DNA from: Paracoccus gahaiensis
GTDB taxonomy: Bacteria > Pseudomonadota > Alphaproteobacteria > Rhodobacterales > Rhodobacteraceae
Reading direction: 5' to 3'
Assembly (NCBI RefSeq): GCF_005048225.1
Contig: NZ_SUNI01000004.1
Location: 186,001-250,000, forward strand
DNA: 64,000 bases
The notes under the pieces were generated by a model that had not been told where the DNA came from, did no database searches, and saw nothing but the letters and a program-made list of their open reading frames with translations. A program made the position numbers and the translations under genes. Of the stretch, positions 43,350 through 51,607 are shown piece by piece. Each line of letters begins with the position of its first letter. The stretch's first letter is position 1.

Positions 43350-43643
43350 TCAGTAGCAGCTGACCTTGTCGATGCGCCCGCTAAGCCCGTATTCAATGTT
43401 CAGCCGCTCGGGGCGGAAATCGGCGGTCACCATGTCCTCGGGGCCGATCAGCCGGGTGCCGATGGGGAAGGTCATCGCGGCCAGCGCCGCGCGCGGCTGG
43501 CCGATCAGGCCCTGATAGCCCTCGGCCCCGCAGGTGTCGGGCGCGGGCGCGGGGGCCGCCGGGGGGGCGGGCACGGGTTCGCAGGCGGCCAGCAGGATGG
43601 CCGAGATGATCAGGGGGAGGGCAATCTGGCGCATCTGGGTCAT
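43350..43643 (-). CDS. I78-like peptidase inhibitor lipoprotein
   Basis: A 97-residue exported protein. The signal peptide ends LLAAC, a lipobox, so it is probably a lipoprotein (Cys at about 21). The mature part (GYQGLIGQPRAALAAMTFPI, then DFRPERLNIEYGLSGRIDKV, ending SCY) fits the peptidase inhibitor I78 family. The start is ATG 43643, which overlaps the upstream gene's stop by four bases. Upstream is a second I78-like gene, so the pair acts as a unit; possible target is a secreted serine peptidase. Confidence 0.8.
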   Translation of the reverse strand: MTQMRQIALPLIISAILLAACEPVPAPPAAPAPAPDTCGAEGYQGLIGQPRAALAAMTFPIGTRLIGPEDMVTADFRPERLNIEYGLSGRIDKVSCY

Positions 43644-44152
43644 CCGCAATCGATCTGGGTGATGGTGCCGGTCGCATCCAGGCGGAAGACGATCCGGTTG
43701 GGGTCATAATCCTGCGGCTCGATTCCGCGGAACTCGACCACCCGGAAGCTGCGGGTCAGGCCGAGGGTCGGGATCACGCTGGCGGGCTGTCCGACGGCGC
43801 TGGCCTGCTCGCTGGCCTTGCAGAGGTCGGGCTGGCGTTCGGTTAGGCCGGAAATGCCGCGCACGGGGGCGGGCGCCGCAGCGGCGGCCGTCTCGAAGGG
43901 GGTCGTGGTGTCGAACGGGGCGGCAGGGGTGGCATAGGGATCCGCGACGATCGGCGCCGCGCCATAGGCCGGGGCTGCGCCATAGGCGGGCGCGGCACCG
44001 TAGGCGGGGGTGTCATAGCCTTGCACCGGAGCCGGGGCCATGCCCGCCGGTCCGGCGGGCGGCATCCGGTTGGGTGACGAGGCGCAGCCCGACAGTGTTC
44101 CCGCCATCACGATCAGCACCGCTGCCCGTGTCGTTCCTTGCCTGCGGATCAT
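43640..44152 (-). CDS. Lipoprotein with tandem Ala/Tyr/Pro repeats and I78-like end
   Basis: A 170-residue lipoprotein (lipobox GTLSGC, Cys at about 23). Residues 30-100 are low complexity with three tandem PAYGAA units. The C-terminal 65 residues (CKASEQASAVGQPASVIPTL, ending FRLDATGTITQIDCG) look like a divergent I78 inhibitor fold, paired with the next gene's similar module. Translational coupling (ATGA overlap) to the downstream I78-like gene supports a two-protein unit, possibly from duplication. Confidence 0.72.
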   Translation of the reverse strand: MIRRQGTTRAAVLIVMAGTLSGCASSPNRMPPAGPAGMAPAPVQGYDTPAYGAAPAYGAAPAYGAAPIVADPYATPAAPFDTTTPFETAAAAAPAPVRGISGLTERQPDLCKASEQASAVGQPASVIPTLGLTRSFRVVEFRGIEPQDYDPNRIVFRLDATGTITQIDCG

Positions 44153-44286
44153 TGCCTGTCACCCCTGCCGGCCTCGTTCCGGGCCTTCTTCGCTGCAGCA
44201 TAGGCCCGGCGTCCCGGCTTGAGAAGCGGGAAGCCGGATCACGTTCCGATCAGCGCAGGAATGTCACAGCTCGGTGCCCCGGGCGG

Positions 44287-44895
44287 TCAGTTATAGGCGG
44301 CCAGGAACAGCGATGCGGTGGCGCCGGCGGTCGCCTGGACCTCGTCCGGGGACGGATCGGTGGTGTCCAGCAGCGCCCGGTGCTGCAGCTGCCCGATCAG
44401 CAGGCCCAGCAGCTGGCGGGCCGACATGGTGCTGTCATGGGCGCGAATCTCTCCGGCCGCGATCCAGCTGTCGATCAGCAGGGCCAGCGGCGTCACGATG
44501 CGCGCGGTCATGGTGCTGTCATAGGTCAGCGCATCCTCGGGGAAGCGGCTGCCCTCGGCGATGATGACGCGGTGCAGGTGCAGGCGCGGCTCGGTCAGCA
44601 GCCAGTGCGACAGGTCGGTCATGACCTGGGCCAGCGCCTCGGAGGCCGGGCCGGACTGGTCGGGATCGAAGGGCGGCTGCTGGAAGGCCGTGTCGAGGGT
44701 CGAGCGCAGCACTTCGCGGAACATCAGCCGCTTGTCGGGGAAGTAGCTGTAGAGTGTCGCCTTGGACACCCGGGCCGAGCGCGCGATGTCGTCCACGCTG
44801 GCGCCCGAGAAACCGTCTCGCAAGAAGATCTCGGCCGCACCGGTGCGTACCTGATCGAATTTCCGTCCCTGAGTAATGCGCGACTGAATGGGCAT
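44287..44895 (-). CDS. TetR-family transcriptional regulator
   Basis: A 202-residue repressor. The N-terminal HTH (residues about 10-55) reads GAAEIFLRDGFSGASVDDIA, then RVSKATLYSYFPDKRLMFRE, typical TetR. The C-terminal domain is AefR-like/TetR_C (HWLLTEPRLHLHRVIIAEGS). It is divergent from gdh across 254 bases holding a perfect inverted repeat, so it may regulate itself, gdh, or both. ATG 44895 was preferred over an in-frame TTG nine bases upstream. Confidence 0.9.
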   Translation of the reverse strand: MPIQSRITQGRKFDQVRTGAAEIFLRDGFSGASVDDIARSARVSKATLYSYFPDKRLMFREVLRSTLDTAFQQPPFDPDQSGPASEALAQVMTDLSHWLLTEPRLHLHRVIIAEGSRFPEDALTYDSTMTARIVTPLALLIDSWIAAGEIRAHDSTMSARQLLGLLIGQLQHRALLDTTDPSPDEVQATAGATASLFLAAYN

Positions 44896-45030
44896 CTGAT
44901 CCAAATCCCGTATGAGTGGTTCAGGTCAAGTGCCACAAAACACTATCAAATGGAAGAAATAACGTGCGGGCCGTTAAATAGGGCGCGAAAGGATTTCGCC
45001 ATCATTAACAAGATCGTTTTGTCTGCGAAT

Positions 45031-45053
45031 ATTTGCTCAGATCATGAGCAAAT
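45031..45053. promoter_or_regulatory. Perfect inverted repeat, candidate operator
   Basis: ATTTGCTCA, five-base spacer GATCA, TGAGCAAAT: a perfect 9-bp inverted repeat 97 bases before the gdh start and 135 bases from the divergent TetR-type start, in an AT-rich stretch unlike the rest of the window. It fits an operator for a dimeric regulator. No U-tract, so not a terminator. Confidence 0.6.
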
Positions 45054-45149
45054 GAGGTGTTATGTCCCCGAATCTGCGGTAGCCGGGGCGCGACGTTTGT
45101 CCTAGCTTGGCCCTTAGAACGGCGGCGTCTGCCGTCACCAGGAGGAGAG

Positions 45150-46583
45150 ATGCCCATGTCCACGACCAATACCTCGTTCCGGGACTCGGTCGACCGGATG
45201 TTCACCCATGCCGCGGGGCTGATGCAGCTGTCCCCGGGTCTGGAAGAGAAGATCCGGGTCTGCAACTCGACCTATACGGTGCGATTCGGGGTGCGGCTGC
45301 GGGGGCAGATCCACACCTTCACCGGCTATCGGTCGGTCCATTCCGAGCACATGGAGCCCGTGAAGGGCGGCATCCGCTATTCGCTGGACGTGAACCAGGA
45401 CGAGGTCGAGGCGCTGGCCGCGCTGATGACCTACAAATGCGCGCTGGTCGAGGTGCCCTTCGGCGGGTCCAAGGGCGGGCTGAAGATCGATCCGCGCGCC
45501 TGGAACGAGGACGAGCTGGAACGGATCACCCGGCGCTTCACCTACGAGCTGTCGCGCCGGAACCTGATCTCTCCGTCCCAGAACGTGCCGGCGCCGGACA
45601 TGGGCACGGGCGAGCGCGAGATGGCCTGGATGGCCGATGCCTACAAGCGGCTGCATCCCGACGACATCAACGCCAAGGCCTGCGTGACCGGCAAGCCGCG
45701 CACCGCGGGCGGGATCGACGGGCGGGTGGAAGCCACGGGGCGCGGCGTGCAATACGCGCTGCGCGAGTTCTTCCGCCATGACGACGTGATGAAGAAGGCC
45801 GGGCTGGAGGGCACGCTTGGCGGCAAGCGCGTGATCGTGCAGGGCCTGGGCAATGTGGGCTATCACGCCGCGCAGTTCCTGTCGGCCGAGGATGGCTGCC
45901 TGATCACCTGCGTGATCGAGCGCGACGGCGCCATCGTGAACCCGCAGGGCCTCAACATCGACGCGCTGCGCGGCCATATCCGGGCGACCGGCGGCATCAA
46001 GGGCTTTGTCGGCGGCGAATACCGCGAGAACGGGTTGGCGCAGCTGGAGGCCGAGTGCGACATCCTGATCCCGGCGGCGGTGGAGAGCGTGATCCATGCC
46101 GGCAATGCCGAGCGGATCGGCTGCAAGCTGATCATCGAGGCCGCGAACGGCCCGGTGACGGCGGATGCGGATGCGATCCTGCGCCGCCGGGGCATCGTCA
46201 TCATCCCCGACATGTATGCCAACGCGGGCGGCGTGACCGTGTCCTATTTCGAATGGGTCAAGAACCTGTCCCAGATCAGCCTGGGCCGGCTGGAGCGCCG
46301 CAACGAGGAGGCCCGCGCCCGCATGATCGTCGAGGAGCTGGAGCGGCTCTCGGCCGACACGGGTCTGAACTGGACCCTGTCGAAGGGCTTCAAGGAGGCC
46401 TTCCTGACCGGCGCGGACGAGCTGCAGCTGGTACGCTCGGGCCTGGACGACACGATGCGCGAGAGCTTCAAGAAGATGAAGGAGGTCTGGATGAGCAACC
46501 CCAAGGTCGAGGACATGCGCACCGCGGCCTATGTGGTGGCGATCCGGCGCATCTCCAACGTCTACAATTCCCTGGGGCTGTAA
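45150..46583 (+). CDS. Glutamate dehydrogenase (Glu/Leu/Phe/Val dehydrogenase family)
   Basis: Cytosolic NAD(P)-dependent oxidative deamination of glutamate to 2-oxoglutarate, 477 residues. Catalytic and substrate residues are in EPVKGGIRYSLDVNQDEVEA and YKCALVEVPFGGSKGGLKID (active-site Lys), with PAPDMGTGEREMAWMAD next. The Rossmann motif is GLGNVGYHAAQFLS. The start ATG 45150 is four bases past GGAGG; a second ATG at 45156 has better spacing. Cofactor preference cannot be read with certainty. A GATATTT repeat begins directly after the TAA. Confidence 0.93.
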   Translation: MPMSTTNTSFRDSVDRMFTHAAGLMQLSPGLEEKIRVCNSTYTVRFGVRLRGQIHTFTGYRSVHSEHMEPVKGGIRYSLDVNQDEVEALAALMTYKCALVEVPFGGSKGGLKIDPRAWNEDELERITRRFTYELSRRNLISPSQNVPAPDMGTGEREMAWMADAYKRLHPDDINAKACVTGKPRTAGGIDGRVEATGRGVQYALREFFRHDDVMKKAGLEGTLGGKRVIVQGLGNVGYHAAQFLSAEDGCLITCVIERDGAIVNPQGLNIDALRGHIRATGGIKGFVGGEYRENGLAQLEAECDILIPAAVESVIHAGNAERIGCKLIIEAANGPVTADADAILRRRGIVIIPDMYANAGGVTVSYFEWVKNLSQISLGRLERRNEEARARMIVEELERLSADTGLNWTLSKGFKEAFLTGADELQLVRSGLDDTMRESFKKMKEVWMSNPKVEDMRTAAYVVAIRRISNVYNSLGL

Positions 46584-46643
46584 GGGGGGCGCTGCCCCCC
46601 GTCCTGCGGACTCCCCCCGGGATATTTCCGGCCAAGATGAAAG
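46584..46643 (+). repeat. GATATTT repeat, copy 8 (full, plus orientation)
   Basis: GGGGGGCGCTGCCCCCC, GTCCTGCGGACT, CCCCCCGGGATATTTCC, GGCCAAGATGAAAG. It starts at the base after the gdh stop and lies between convergent genes; its spacer equals that of copy 6. Confidence 0.9.
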
Positions 46644-46666
46644 GGGGAGGGATCAGGGGCCGCGGT

Positions 46667-47614
46667 TCAGGGTCGGGGGGCGGCGGCGCGGCGCAGGCGG
46701 TCGTTGATCGCGGCGCCGAGGCCGTGATCCGGGATCGGCGCGACCGAGATTGGGCGGCCCTGGGCATCGGCGCGGCGCAGGAGGTCGAAGAGGCGGGCGG
46801 CGGCCTGGGTCAGGTCGCCCGCGTCGGACAGGCTGAAGGGGCCGGGTTGGCCGAAGGTCAAGTGCGTCTCGCCCGGTTCCGGGTGGGCGTTCAGGCGCAG
46901 GGGCGCCGTGGGGGCGTAGTGGCTGCCGAGCTGGCCCGGCGCGTTCGGGGCGGCAGGATCAGCCTGAGGGCGGGCGAGGGGCTGGTCGAGGGTCGTCTCG
47001 ATCTCTTCGGCGGGGATGCCGCCGGGGCGGAGCAGGCTGGGCCGGCCATCAGGCCAGCCGATGATCGTCGATTCGAGGCCCAGGGGGCAGGGGCCTCCGT
47101 CCAGCACGGCGGCGATGCGGCCGTCGAGGCCGCCCTCGGGTGCCAGCACGTGATCCGCCGTGGTCGGGCTGATCCGACCCGAGGCATTGGCCGAGGGTGC
47201 GGCCAGCGGGGCGCCCGCGGCGCGCAGCAGGGCCTGCGCGACCGGATGGGCGGGCACCCGCAGCCCCACCGTGTCTAAGCCCGCCGTCACCAGCGAGGCG
47301 ATGCCGCTGTCCGCGCGCAGGGGCAGGACCAGCGTCAGCGCGCCGGGCCAAAAGACCTGAGCCAGCAGCAGGGCCTGGTCGGGGAACGTGGCAAGGGCCT
47401 GCGCCGCGCCCAGATCGGCCACATGCACGATCAGCGGGTTAAAGCCCGGCCGGCCCTTGGCCTCGTAGATCCGCGCCACGGCTTCGGCGTTTCGGGCATC
47501 GGCGGCGAGGCCGTAGACCGTCTCGGTCGGCATCGCCACGCAGGCGCCTTGCGACAGAAGGGCTGCGGCGCGGGCGAGGCCGGAGGCATCGGGGGACAGT
47601 CGTAGGGTCTGCAT
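46667..47614 (-). CDS. L-threonylcarbamoyladenylate synthase (Sua5/YrdC type)
   Basis: Makes the threonylcarbamoyl-AMP used for the t6A37 tRNA modification; 315 residues, with the longer Sua5 architecture. The YrdC domain (about 5-195) has MPTETVYGLAADARNAEAVA, KGRPGFNPLIVHVADLGAAQ, RVPAHPVAQALL and APSANASGRISPTTADHV. The C-terminal Sua5 domain (about 215-315, PGQLGSHYAPTAPLRLNAHP) caps the active site. ATG 47614 is the family start. It converges on gdh over repeat copy 8. Confidence 0.94.
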   Translation of the reverse strand: MQTLRLSPDASGLARAAALLSQGACVAMPTETVYGLAADARNAEAVARIYEAKGRPGFNPLIVHVADLGAAQALATFPDQALLLAQVFWPGALTLVLPLRADSGIASLVTAGLDTVGLRVPAHPVAQALLRAAGAPLAAPSANASGRISPTTADHVLAPEGGLDGRIAAVLDGGPCPLGLESTIIGWPDGRPSLLRPGGIPAEEIETTLDQPLARPQADPAAPNAPGQLGSHYAPTAPLRLNAHPEPGETHLTFGQPGPFSLSDAGDLTQAAARLFDLLRRADAQGRPISVAPIPDHGLGAAINDRLRRAAAPRP

Positions 47615-47726
47615 GTGTGACGCGGGGTTTCGGTTGAGCCTGAGGGGAACGCGGCCCAAGATGCCGCCTGACCGCAGTTGATAGACGCGCCCGGCCCCGA
47701 TGCCAAGGCGCCGAAAGGAATGCACG

Positions 47727-49424
47727 ATGAGCTACACGGCCCCGGTCGAGCAGATCGACTTCATCCTGACCCATGTCGTGCCCTTTCCCGATCTGGCCCG
47801 CACCGAGCTGTTCGGCGAGGCCAGCCTCGAGACCGCGCGCGCCATCCTGGCCGAGGCGGGCAAGCTGGCCACGAACGTGCTGGCGCCGCTGAACCGGGCG
47901 GGTGATCTGCATCCCGCGCGGCTGGAGAACGGGGTCGTGCGGACCTCTCCGGGCTTTGCCGAAGGGTTCCGGGCGATTGCCGAGGGGGGCTGGGTCGGCG
48001 TCTCGGCCGATCCCGAATATGGCGGCATGGGCTTGCCGCAGGCGCTGAACATGGCCGTGGCCGAGATGATGTCGGGCGCGAACCTGGCGCTGCAGCTGAA
48101 CCCGCTGCTGACCCAAGGCCAGATCGAGGCGCTGGAGCATCACGCCAGCGACGAACTGAAGGCGCTGTACCTGCCCCGGCTGATCAGCGGTGACTGGTCG
48201 GGCACCATGAACCTGACCGAGCCCGGCGCGGGCAGCGACGTGGGGGCGCTGACCACCAAGGCGGAACCGGCGGGGGACGGAACCTACCGGATCAGCGGGC
48301 AGAAGATCTACATCACCTGGGGCGACGGCGACGTGACCGCGAATACCTGCCATCTGGTGCTGGCGCGGCTGCCCGGGGCGCCCAAGGGCACGCGGGGGAT
48401 CAGCCTGTTCATGGTGCCCAAGTTCCTGCCTGACGATCAGGGCGATCCGGGCGTTGCCAACGACCTCCACGTGGTCAGCCTGGAACACAAGCTGGGCATC
48501 CATGGCAGCCCGACCTGCGTGATGTCCTATGACGGCGCCACCGGTTGGCTGGTCGGCGAGGAGAACAAGGGCATGGCCGCCATGTTCACGATGATGAACG
48601 TGGCGCGCCTCGGCGTCGGGATGCAGGGCGTGGGCGTGGCCGAGGCGGCGCTGCAGCAGGCGGTGGCCTATGCCACCGACCGCGACCAGATGGGGCCGAT
48701 TATCGGCCATCCCGACGTGCGCCGGATGCTGGCCACCGCCCGGGCCGAGGTCTTTGCCGGGCGCGCCATCGGCCTGGCCTGCGCCACCGCCATCGACCTG
48801 GCCCGCGCGACCGGGGATGCCGACCACGCCGCCCGCGCGGCCTTCCTGACCCCCATCGCCAAGGCCTATGGCACCGACATGGGCATCCGCGTGGCCGACA
48901 TGGGCATCCAGGTCCATGGCGGCATGGGCTATGTCGAGGAGACGGGCGCCGCGCAGTATCAGCGCGACGTGCGCATCACCTCGATCTACGAGGGCACGAA
49001 CGGCATTCAGGCGATGGATCTGGTCGGGCGCAAGCTTGCGGACGGGGGCGACGCGGCCATGCGCCTGCTGGATGAGGTGCTGGACGGTGCGAAATCCGCG
49101 CAGGGGGCCCATCCCGATCTGGCCCATCAGCTGTGGCAGGCCGCCGAGACCCTGCGCGAGGCGACCCACGCGCTGCTGGAGCGCGACATGCCCGACCGCT
49201 TTGCCGGGGCGGTGCCCTATCTGACCGCCTTCGCGCGGGTGCTGGGCGGGCATTTCCACCTGCGCGCCGCGATGGCGGGCGGGGCGGGGCATCAGGCGCT
49301 GGCGCGGGTCTTCATGGCGCGCGTGCTGCCCCATCACACCGGCGATCTGGCCGAGGCGCTGGCCGGGGCGGGGGATCTGACCGGCCTGTCGGATGCGGCG
49401 CTGGCGGGCGATTTCGCGGCGTGA
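47727..49424 (+). CDS. Acyl-CoA dehydrogenase, C-terminally extended type
   Basis: FAD-dependent acyl-CoA dehydrogenase of 565 residues; the extra C-terminal domain marks the larger subfamily that also holds DmdC-type enzymes. Seen are SGTMNLTEPGAGSDVGALTT (FAD/substrate), GQKIYITWGDGD, NVARLGVGMQGVGVAE and the catalytic Glu in TSIYEGTNGIQAMDLVGRKL. GAAAGGA precedes ATG 47727. It is translationally coupled to a metallo-hydrolase. Substrate chain length is unknown; a DmdC-like role (methylmercaptopropionyl-CoA) is possible but unproven. Confidence 0.9.
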   Translation: MSYTAPVEQIDFILTHVVPFPDLARTELFGEASLETARAILAEAGKLATNVLAPLNRAGDLHPARLENGVVRTSPGFAEGFRAIAEGGWVGVSADPEYGGMGLPQALNMAVAEMMSGANLALQLNPLLTQGQIEALEHHASDELKALYLPRLISGDWSGTMNLTEPGAGSDVGALTTKAEPAGDGTYRISGQKIYITWGDGDVTANTCHLVLARLPGAPKGTRGISLFMVPKFLPDDQGDPGVANDLHVVSLEHKLGIHGSPTCVMSYDGATGWLVGEENKGMAAMFTMMNVARLGVGMQGVGVAEAALQQAVAYATDRDQMGPIIGHPDVRRMLATARAEVFAGRAIGLACATAIDLARATGDADHAARAAFLTPIAKAYGTDMGIRVADMGIQVHGGMGYVEETGAAQYQRDVRITSIYEGTNGIQAMDLVGRKLADGGDAAMRLLDEVLDGAKSAQGAHPDLAHQLWQAAETLREATHALLERDMPDRFAGAVPYLTAFARVLGGHFHLRAAMAGGAGHQALARVFMARVLPHHTGDLAEALAGAGDLTGLSDAALAGDFAA

Positions 49425-50443
49425 TCCGCAGCCCGCATGCCGAGCCGCCCGCCGAGGGCGCGGCCATCCAGGTCGCGCCGGGCGTGCTGTGGATGCGCCT
49501 GCCGCTGCCGATGAAGCTGGACCACGTCAATGTCTATGCGCTGGAGGAGGACGACGGCTGGACCCTGATCGACACGGGCTTCGACAGCCTGCGGGGCCGG
49601 GCGATCTGGGACGGCCTGCGCGCCGGGCCTCTGGCCGGCAGGCCGGTGGTCCGGGTGATCGGCACGCATCATCATCCCGACCATATCGGGCTGGCGGGCT
49701 GGTTCATGGACCGGGACGGGGCCGATCTGTGGATGAGCCGCACCGCCTGGCTGATGGCGCGGATGCTGGTCCTGGACGTGCAGGACCGCGCCAGCCCGCA
49801 GGCGCTGGCCTTCTGGCGCCGCGCCGGGATGCCGGCCCCGATGCTGGACCGGCGGGCGACCGAACGGCCCTTCAACTTTGCCGATGTCGTCCATCCGCTG
49901 CCCTTGGGCTTCACCCGGCTGACCGAGGGGCAAGAGGTCACCTTCGGCCGCCGGCGCTGGCGGGTGGCGATGGGGCACGGGCACGCGCCCTGCCACGCGA
50001 CCTTCTGGTCGCAGGATGACTCTCTGGTGATCGGGGGCGACCAGTTGCTGCCCGGCATCTCGCCCAATCTGGGGGTCTATCCGACCGAGCCCTTGGCCGA
50101 TCCGGTGGGCGAGTGGCTGGACAGCTGCATCCGGCTGAGGGCGCTGTCCCGCGACGACCAGCTGGTGCTGCCGGGGCACAAGCTGCCCTTCACCGGGCTG
50201 CCCTTCCGGCTGGACCAGCTGATGGCGAACCACCGTACGGCGCTGGACCGCCTGACCGAGGCGCTGGCCGTGGCCCCCCGCCACGCGGTCGACTGCTTCG
50301 ACATCCTCTTCAAGCGCCGCATCGGGGATGCCGAATTCGGGCTGGCTTTGGTCGAGGCCGTGGCCCACCTGAACCACCTTCATCGCGCAGGTGTCATCCG
50401 TCCGGTGGGCGAAAGCGGGGGTGCGGTGCTGTGGGGGGCGTGA
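49421..50443 (+). CDS. Metallo-beta-lactamase fold hydrolase
   Basis: A 340-residue MBL-fold protein. The metal site is GTHHHPDHIGLAGWFMDRDG (HxHxDH type), with later ligands in GHGHAPCHATFWS, GGDQLLPGISPNL and LPGHKLPFTGL. A C-terminal extension (about 250-330) is typical of the larger MBL hydrolases. The start is GTG 49421, overlapping the dehydrogenase stop by four bases (GTGA). Coupled expression suggests a thioester or lactone hydrolase in the same degradation path; substrate unknown. Confidence 0.9.
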   Translation: MIRSPHAEPPAEGAAIQVAPGVLWMRLPLPMKLDHVNVYALEEDDGWTLIDTGFDSLRGRAIWDGLRAGPLAGRPVVRVIGTHHHPDHIGLAGWFMDRDGADLWMSRTAWLMARMLVLDVQDRASPQALAFWRRAGMPAPMLDRRATERPFNFADVVHPLPLGFTRLTEGQEVTFGRRRWRVAMGHGHAPCHATFWSQDDSLVIGGDQLLPGISPNLGVYPTEPLADPVGEWLDSCIRLRALSRDDQLVLPGHKLPFTGLPFRLDQLMANHRTALDRLTEALAVAPRHAVDCFDILFKRRIGDAEFGLALVEAVAHLNHLHRAGVIRPVGESGGAVLWGA

Positions 50444-50496
50444 CAGGTCCGCGGCTTTCGGCTATCGCGGGTCAAACGCATCAAAAGGGGGCAGTC

Positions 50497-50649
50497 ATGG
50501 CCGATTACGACAACAAACCGGAAGCCACGCAGGGCTCGATGGACCTCACCGACCACAAGAAGACCTTCTCGGGCTTCATGCGGGCGACCGTGTGGGTCTG
50601 CGGCCTGACCGTGGCCATCCTGCTGTTCCTTGCCCTGGCCAACGCCTGA
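50497..50649 (+). CDS. aa3-type cytochrome c oxidase subunit IV
   Basis: A 50-residue single-helix membrane protein (MADYDNKPEATQGSMDLTDH, then a helix VWVCGLTVAILLFLALANA). This matches the small fourth subunit of alphaproteobacterial aa3 oxidase, first seen in the Paracoccus enzyme. It is not beside the genes for the large oxidase subunits. AAAAGGGGG precedes the ATG. Confidence 0.9.
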   Translation: MADYDNKPEATQGSMDLTDHKKTFSGFMRATVWVCGLTVAILLFLALANA

Positions 50650-50665
50650 ACGGACGATCACGGAC

Positions 50666-51292
50666 ATGAAACGACGCGTCTTTCTGGCGGCTGCGATGCC
50701 GGTCACCCTGGCCGCCTGCGGCGCCCAGAACATCTGGGCCAGCGACGAAAGCCTGCGGGCCGCGCGCTATGTCTCGGACGAGCCGCCCTCGATCACGCTG
50801 CTGACGGTGATCGGCATTCCGCGGGGCGAGGGCGGGCATTCGGGGCTGATGCTCAACGGCAGCCAGCGCGTCATCTATGACCCGGCGGGCAGCTGGCAGC
50901 ACCCCCGGATCCCCGAGCGCAACGACGTGCTGTACGGGATCACCGACAACTTCAAGAACTTCTACATCGATTACCACGCCCGCTCGACCTATTGGGTGGC
51001 CGAGGACACGGTGCCGGTCACGCGCGAGGTGGCCGATCTGGCCATCCGCCGGGCCGAGCAGAACGGCGCCGGCAACAAGAGCTTCTGTGCCGTCGAATCG
51101 GGCAAGGTTCTGTCCGGCGTGCCGGGGTTCGAAGGGGTGCCGCGCGGCTTCTCGCCGCTGCGCCTGCGGGCCTGGTTCCTGACGCTGCCGGGCGTGCAGT
51201 CCAAGCGTCACGAGGATGGCGACCCGGCCAACAACCACGACGTGCTCCTGCGCCAGAAGGACGGGCAGGTCGTCGGCTATCCCAGAAGGTAA
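50666..51292 (+). CDS. Conserved lipoprotein, permuted papain-like (NlpC/P60-like) by eye
   Basis: A 208-residue lipoprotein (signal MKRRVFLAAAMPVTLAAC, lipobox LAAC, Cys at 18). The conserved core has His in GEGGHSGLMLNGSQRVIYDP first and Cys in NKSFCAVESGKVLSGVPGFE later. A His-then-Cys order is what a circularly permuted NlpC/P60-type (YiiX-like) cysteine peptidase would show, so I suggest that fold, with low certainty. It follows the oxidase subunit by 16 bases, and its 3' end overlaps azlD by 16 bases on the opposite strand. Confidence 0.7.
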   Translation: MKRRVFLAAAMPVTLAACGAQNIWASDESLRAARYVSDEPPSITLLTVIGIPRGEGGHSGLMLNGSQRVIYDPAGSWQHPRIPERNDVLYGITDNFKNFYIDYHARSTYWVAEDTVPVTREVADLAIRRAEQNGAGNKSFCAVESGKVLSGVPGFEGVPRGFSPLRLRAWFLTLPGVQSKRHEDGDPANNHDVLLRQKDGQVVGYPRR

Positions 51293-51606
51293 AGCAGCCC
51301 GAACAGCGTCGTGGCCCCCGCCAGGATGGCCAGCATGACGTTGCGGGTCAGCACCCCCACCGCCACGGTGGCCGCTGCCGCCGCAAGGCGGGCGGGGTCG
51401 GGGGCACCGCCCGTCGCCTCGGGCCACAGCACCAGCGGCGCCACCAGCGCGGGCAGCACCGCCACGGGCGTATAGCGCAGCATCCGCAGCACCCAGCCCG
51501 GCAGCTCGCGGTTCCCGAGCGCACCAAGGAAGGACCAGCGGATCAGATAGGTGCCGACCCCCAGCACCAGGATGATCGTCCAGATCGTCAGGTCCGATGC
51601 CTGCAT
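51277..51606 (-). CDS. azlD: Branched-chain amino-acid exporter small subunit AzlD
   Basis: A 109-residue membrane protein with about four hydrophobic helices (LTIWTIILVLGVGTYLIRWS, VLRMLRYTPVAVLPALVAPL). It is the small partner of AzlC in an export system for branched-chain amino acids. It begins one base after the azlC stop, so the pair is coupled. Its 3' end overlaps the end of the upstream lipoprotein gene. Confidence 0.9.
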   Translation of the reverse strand: MQASDLTIWTIILVLGVGTYLIRWSFLGALGNRELPGWVLRMLRYTPVAVLPALVAPLVLWPEATGGAPDPARLAAAAATVAVGVLTRNVMLAILAGATTLFGLLYLLG

Positions 51607-51607
51607 C

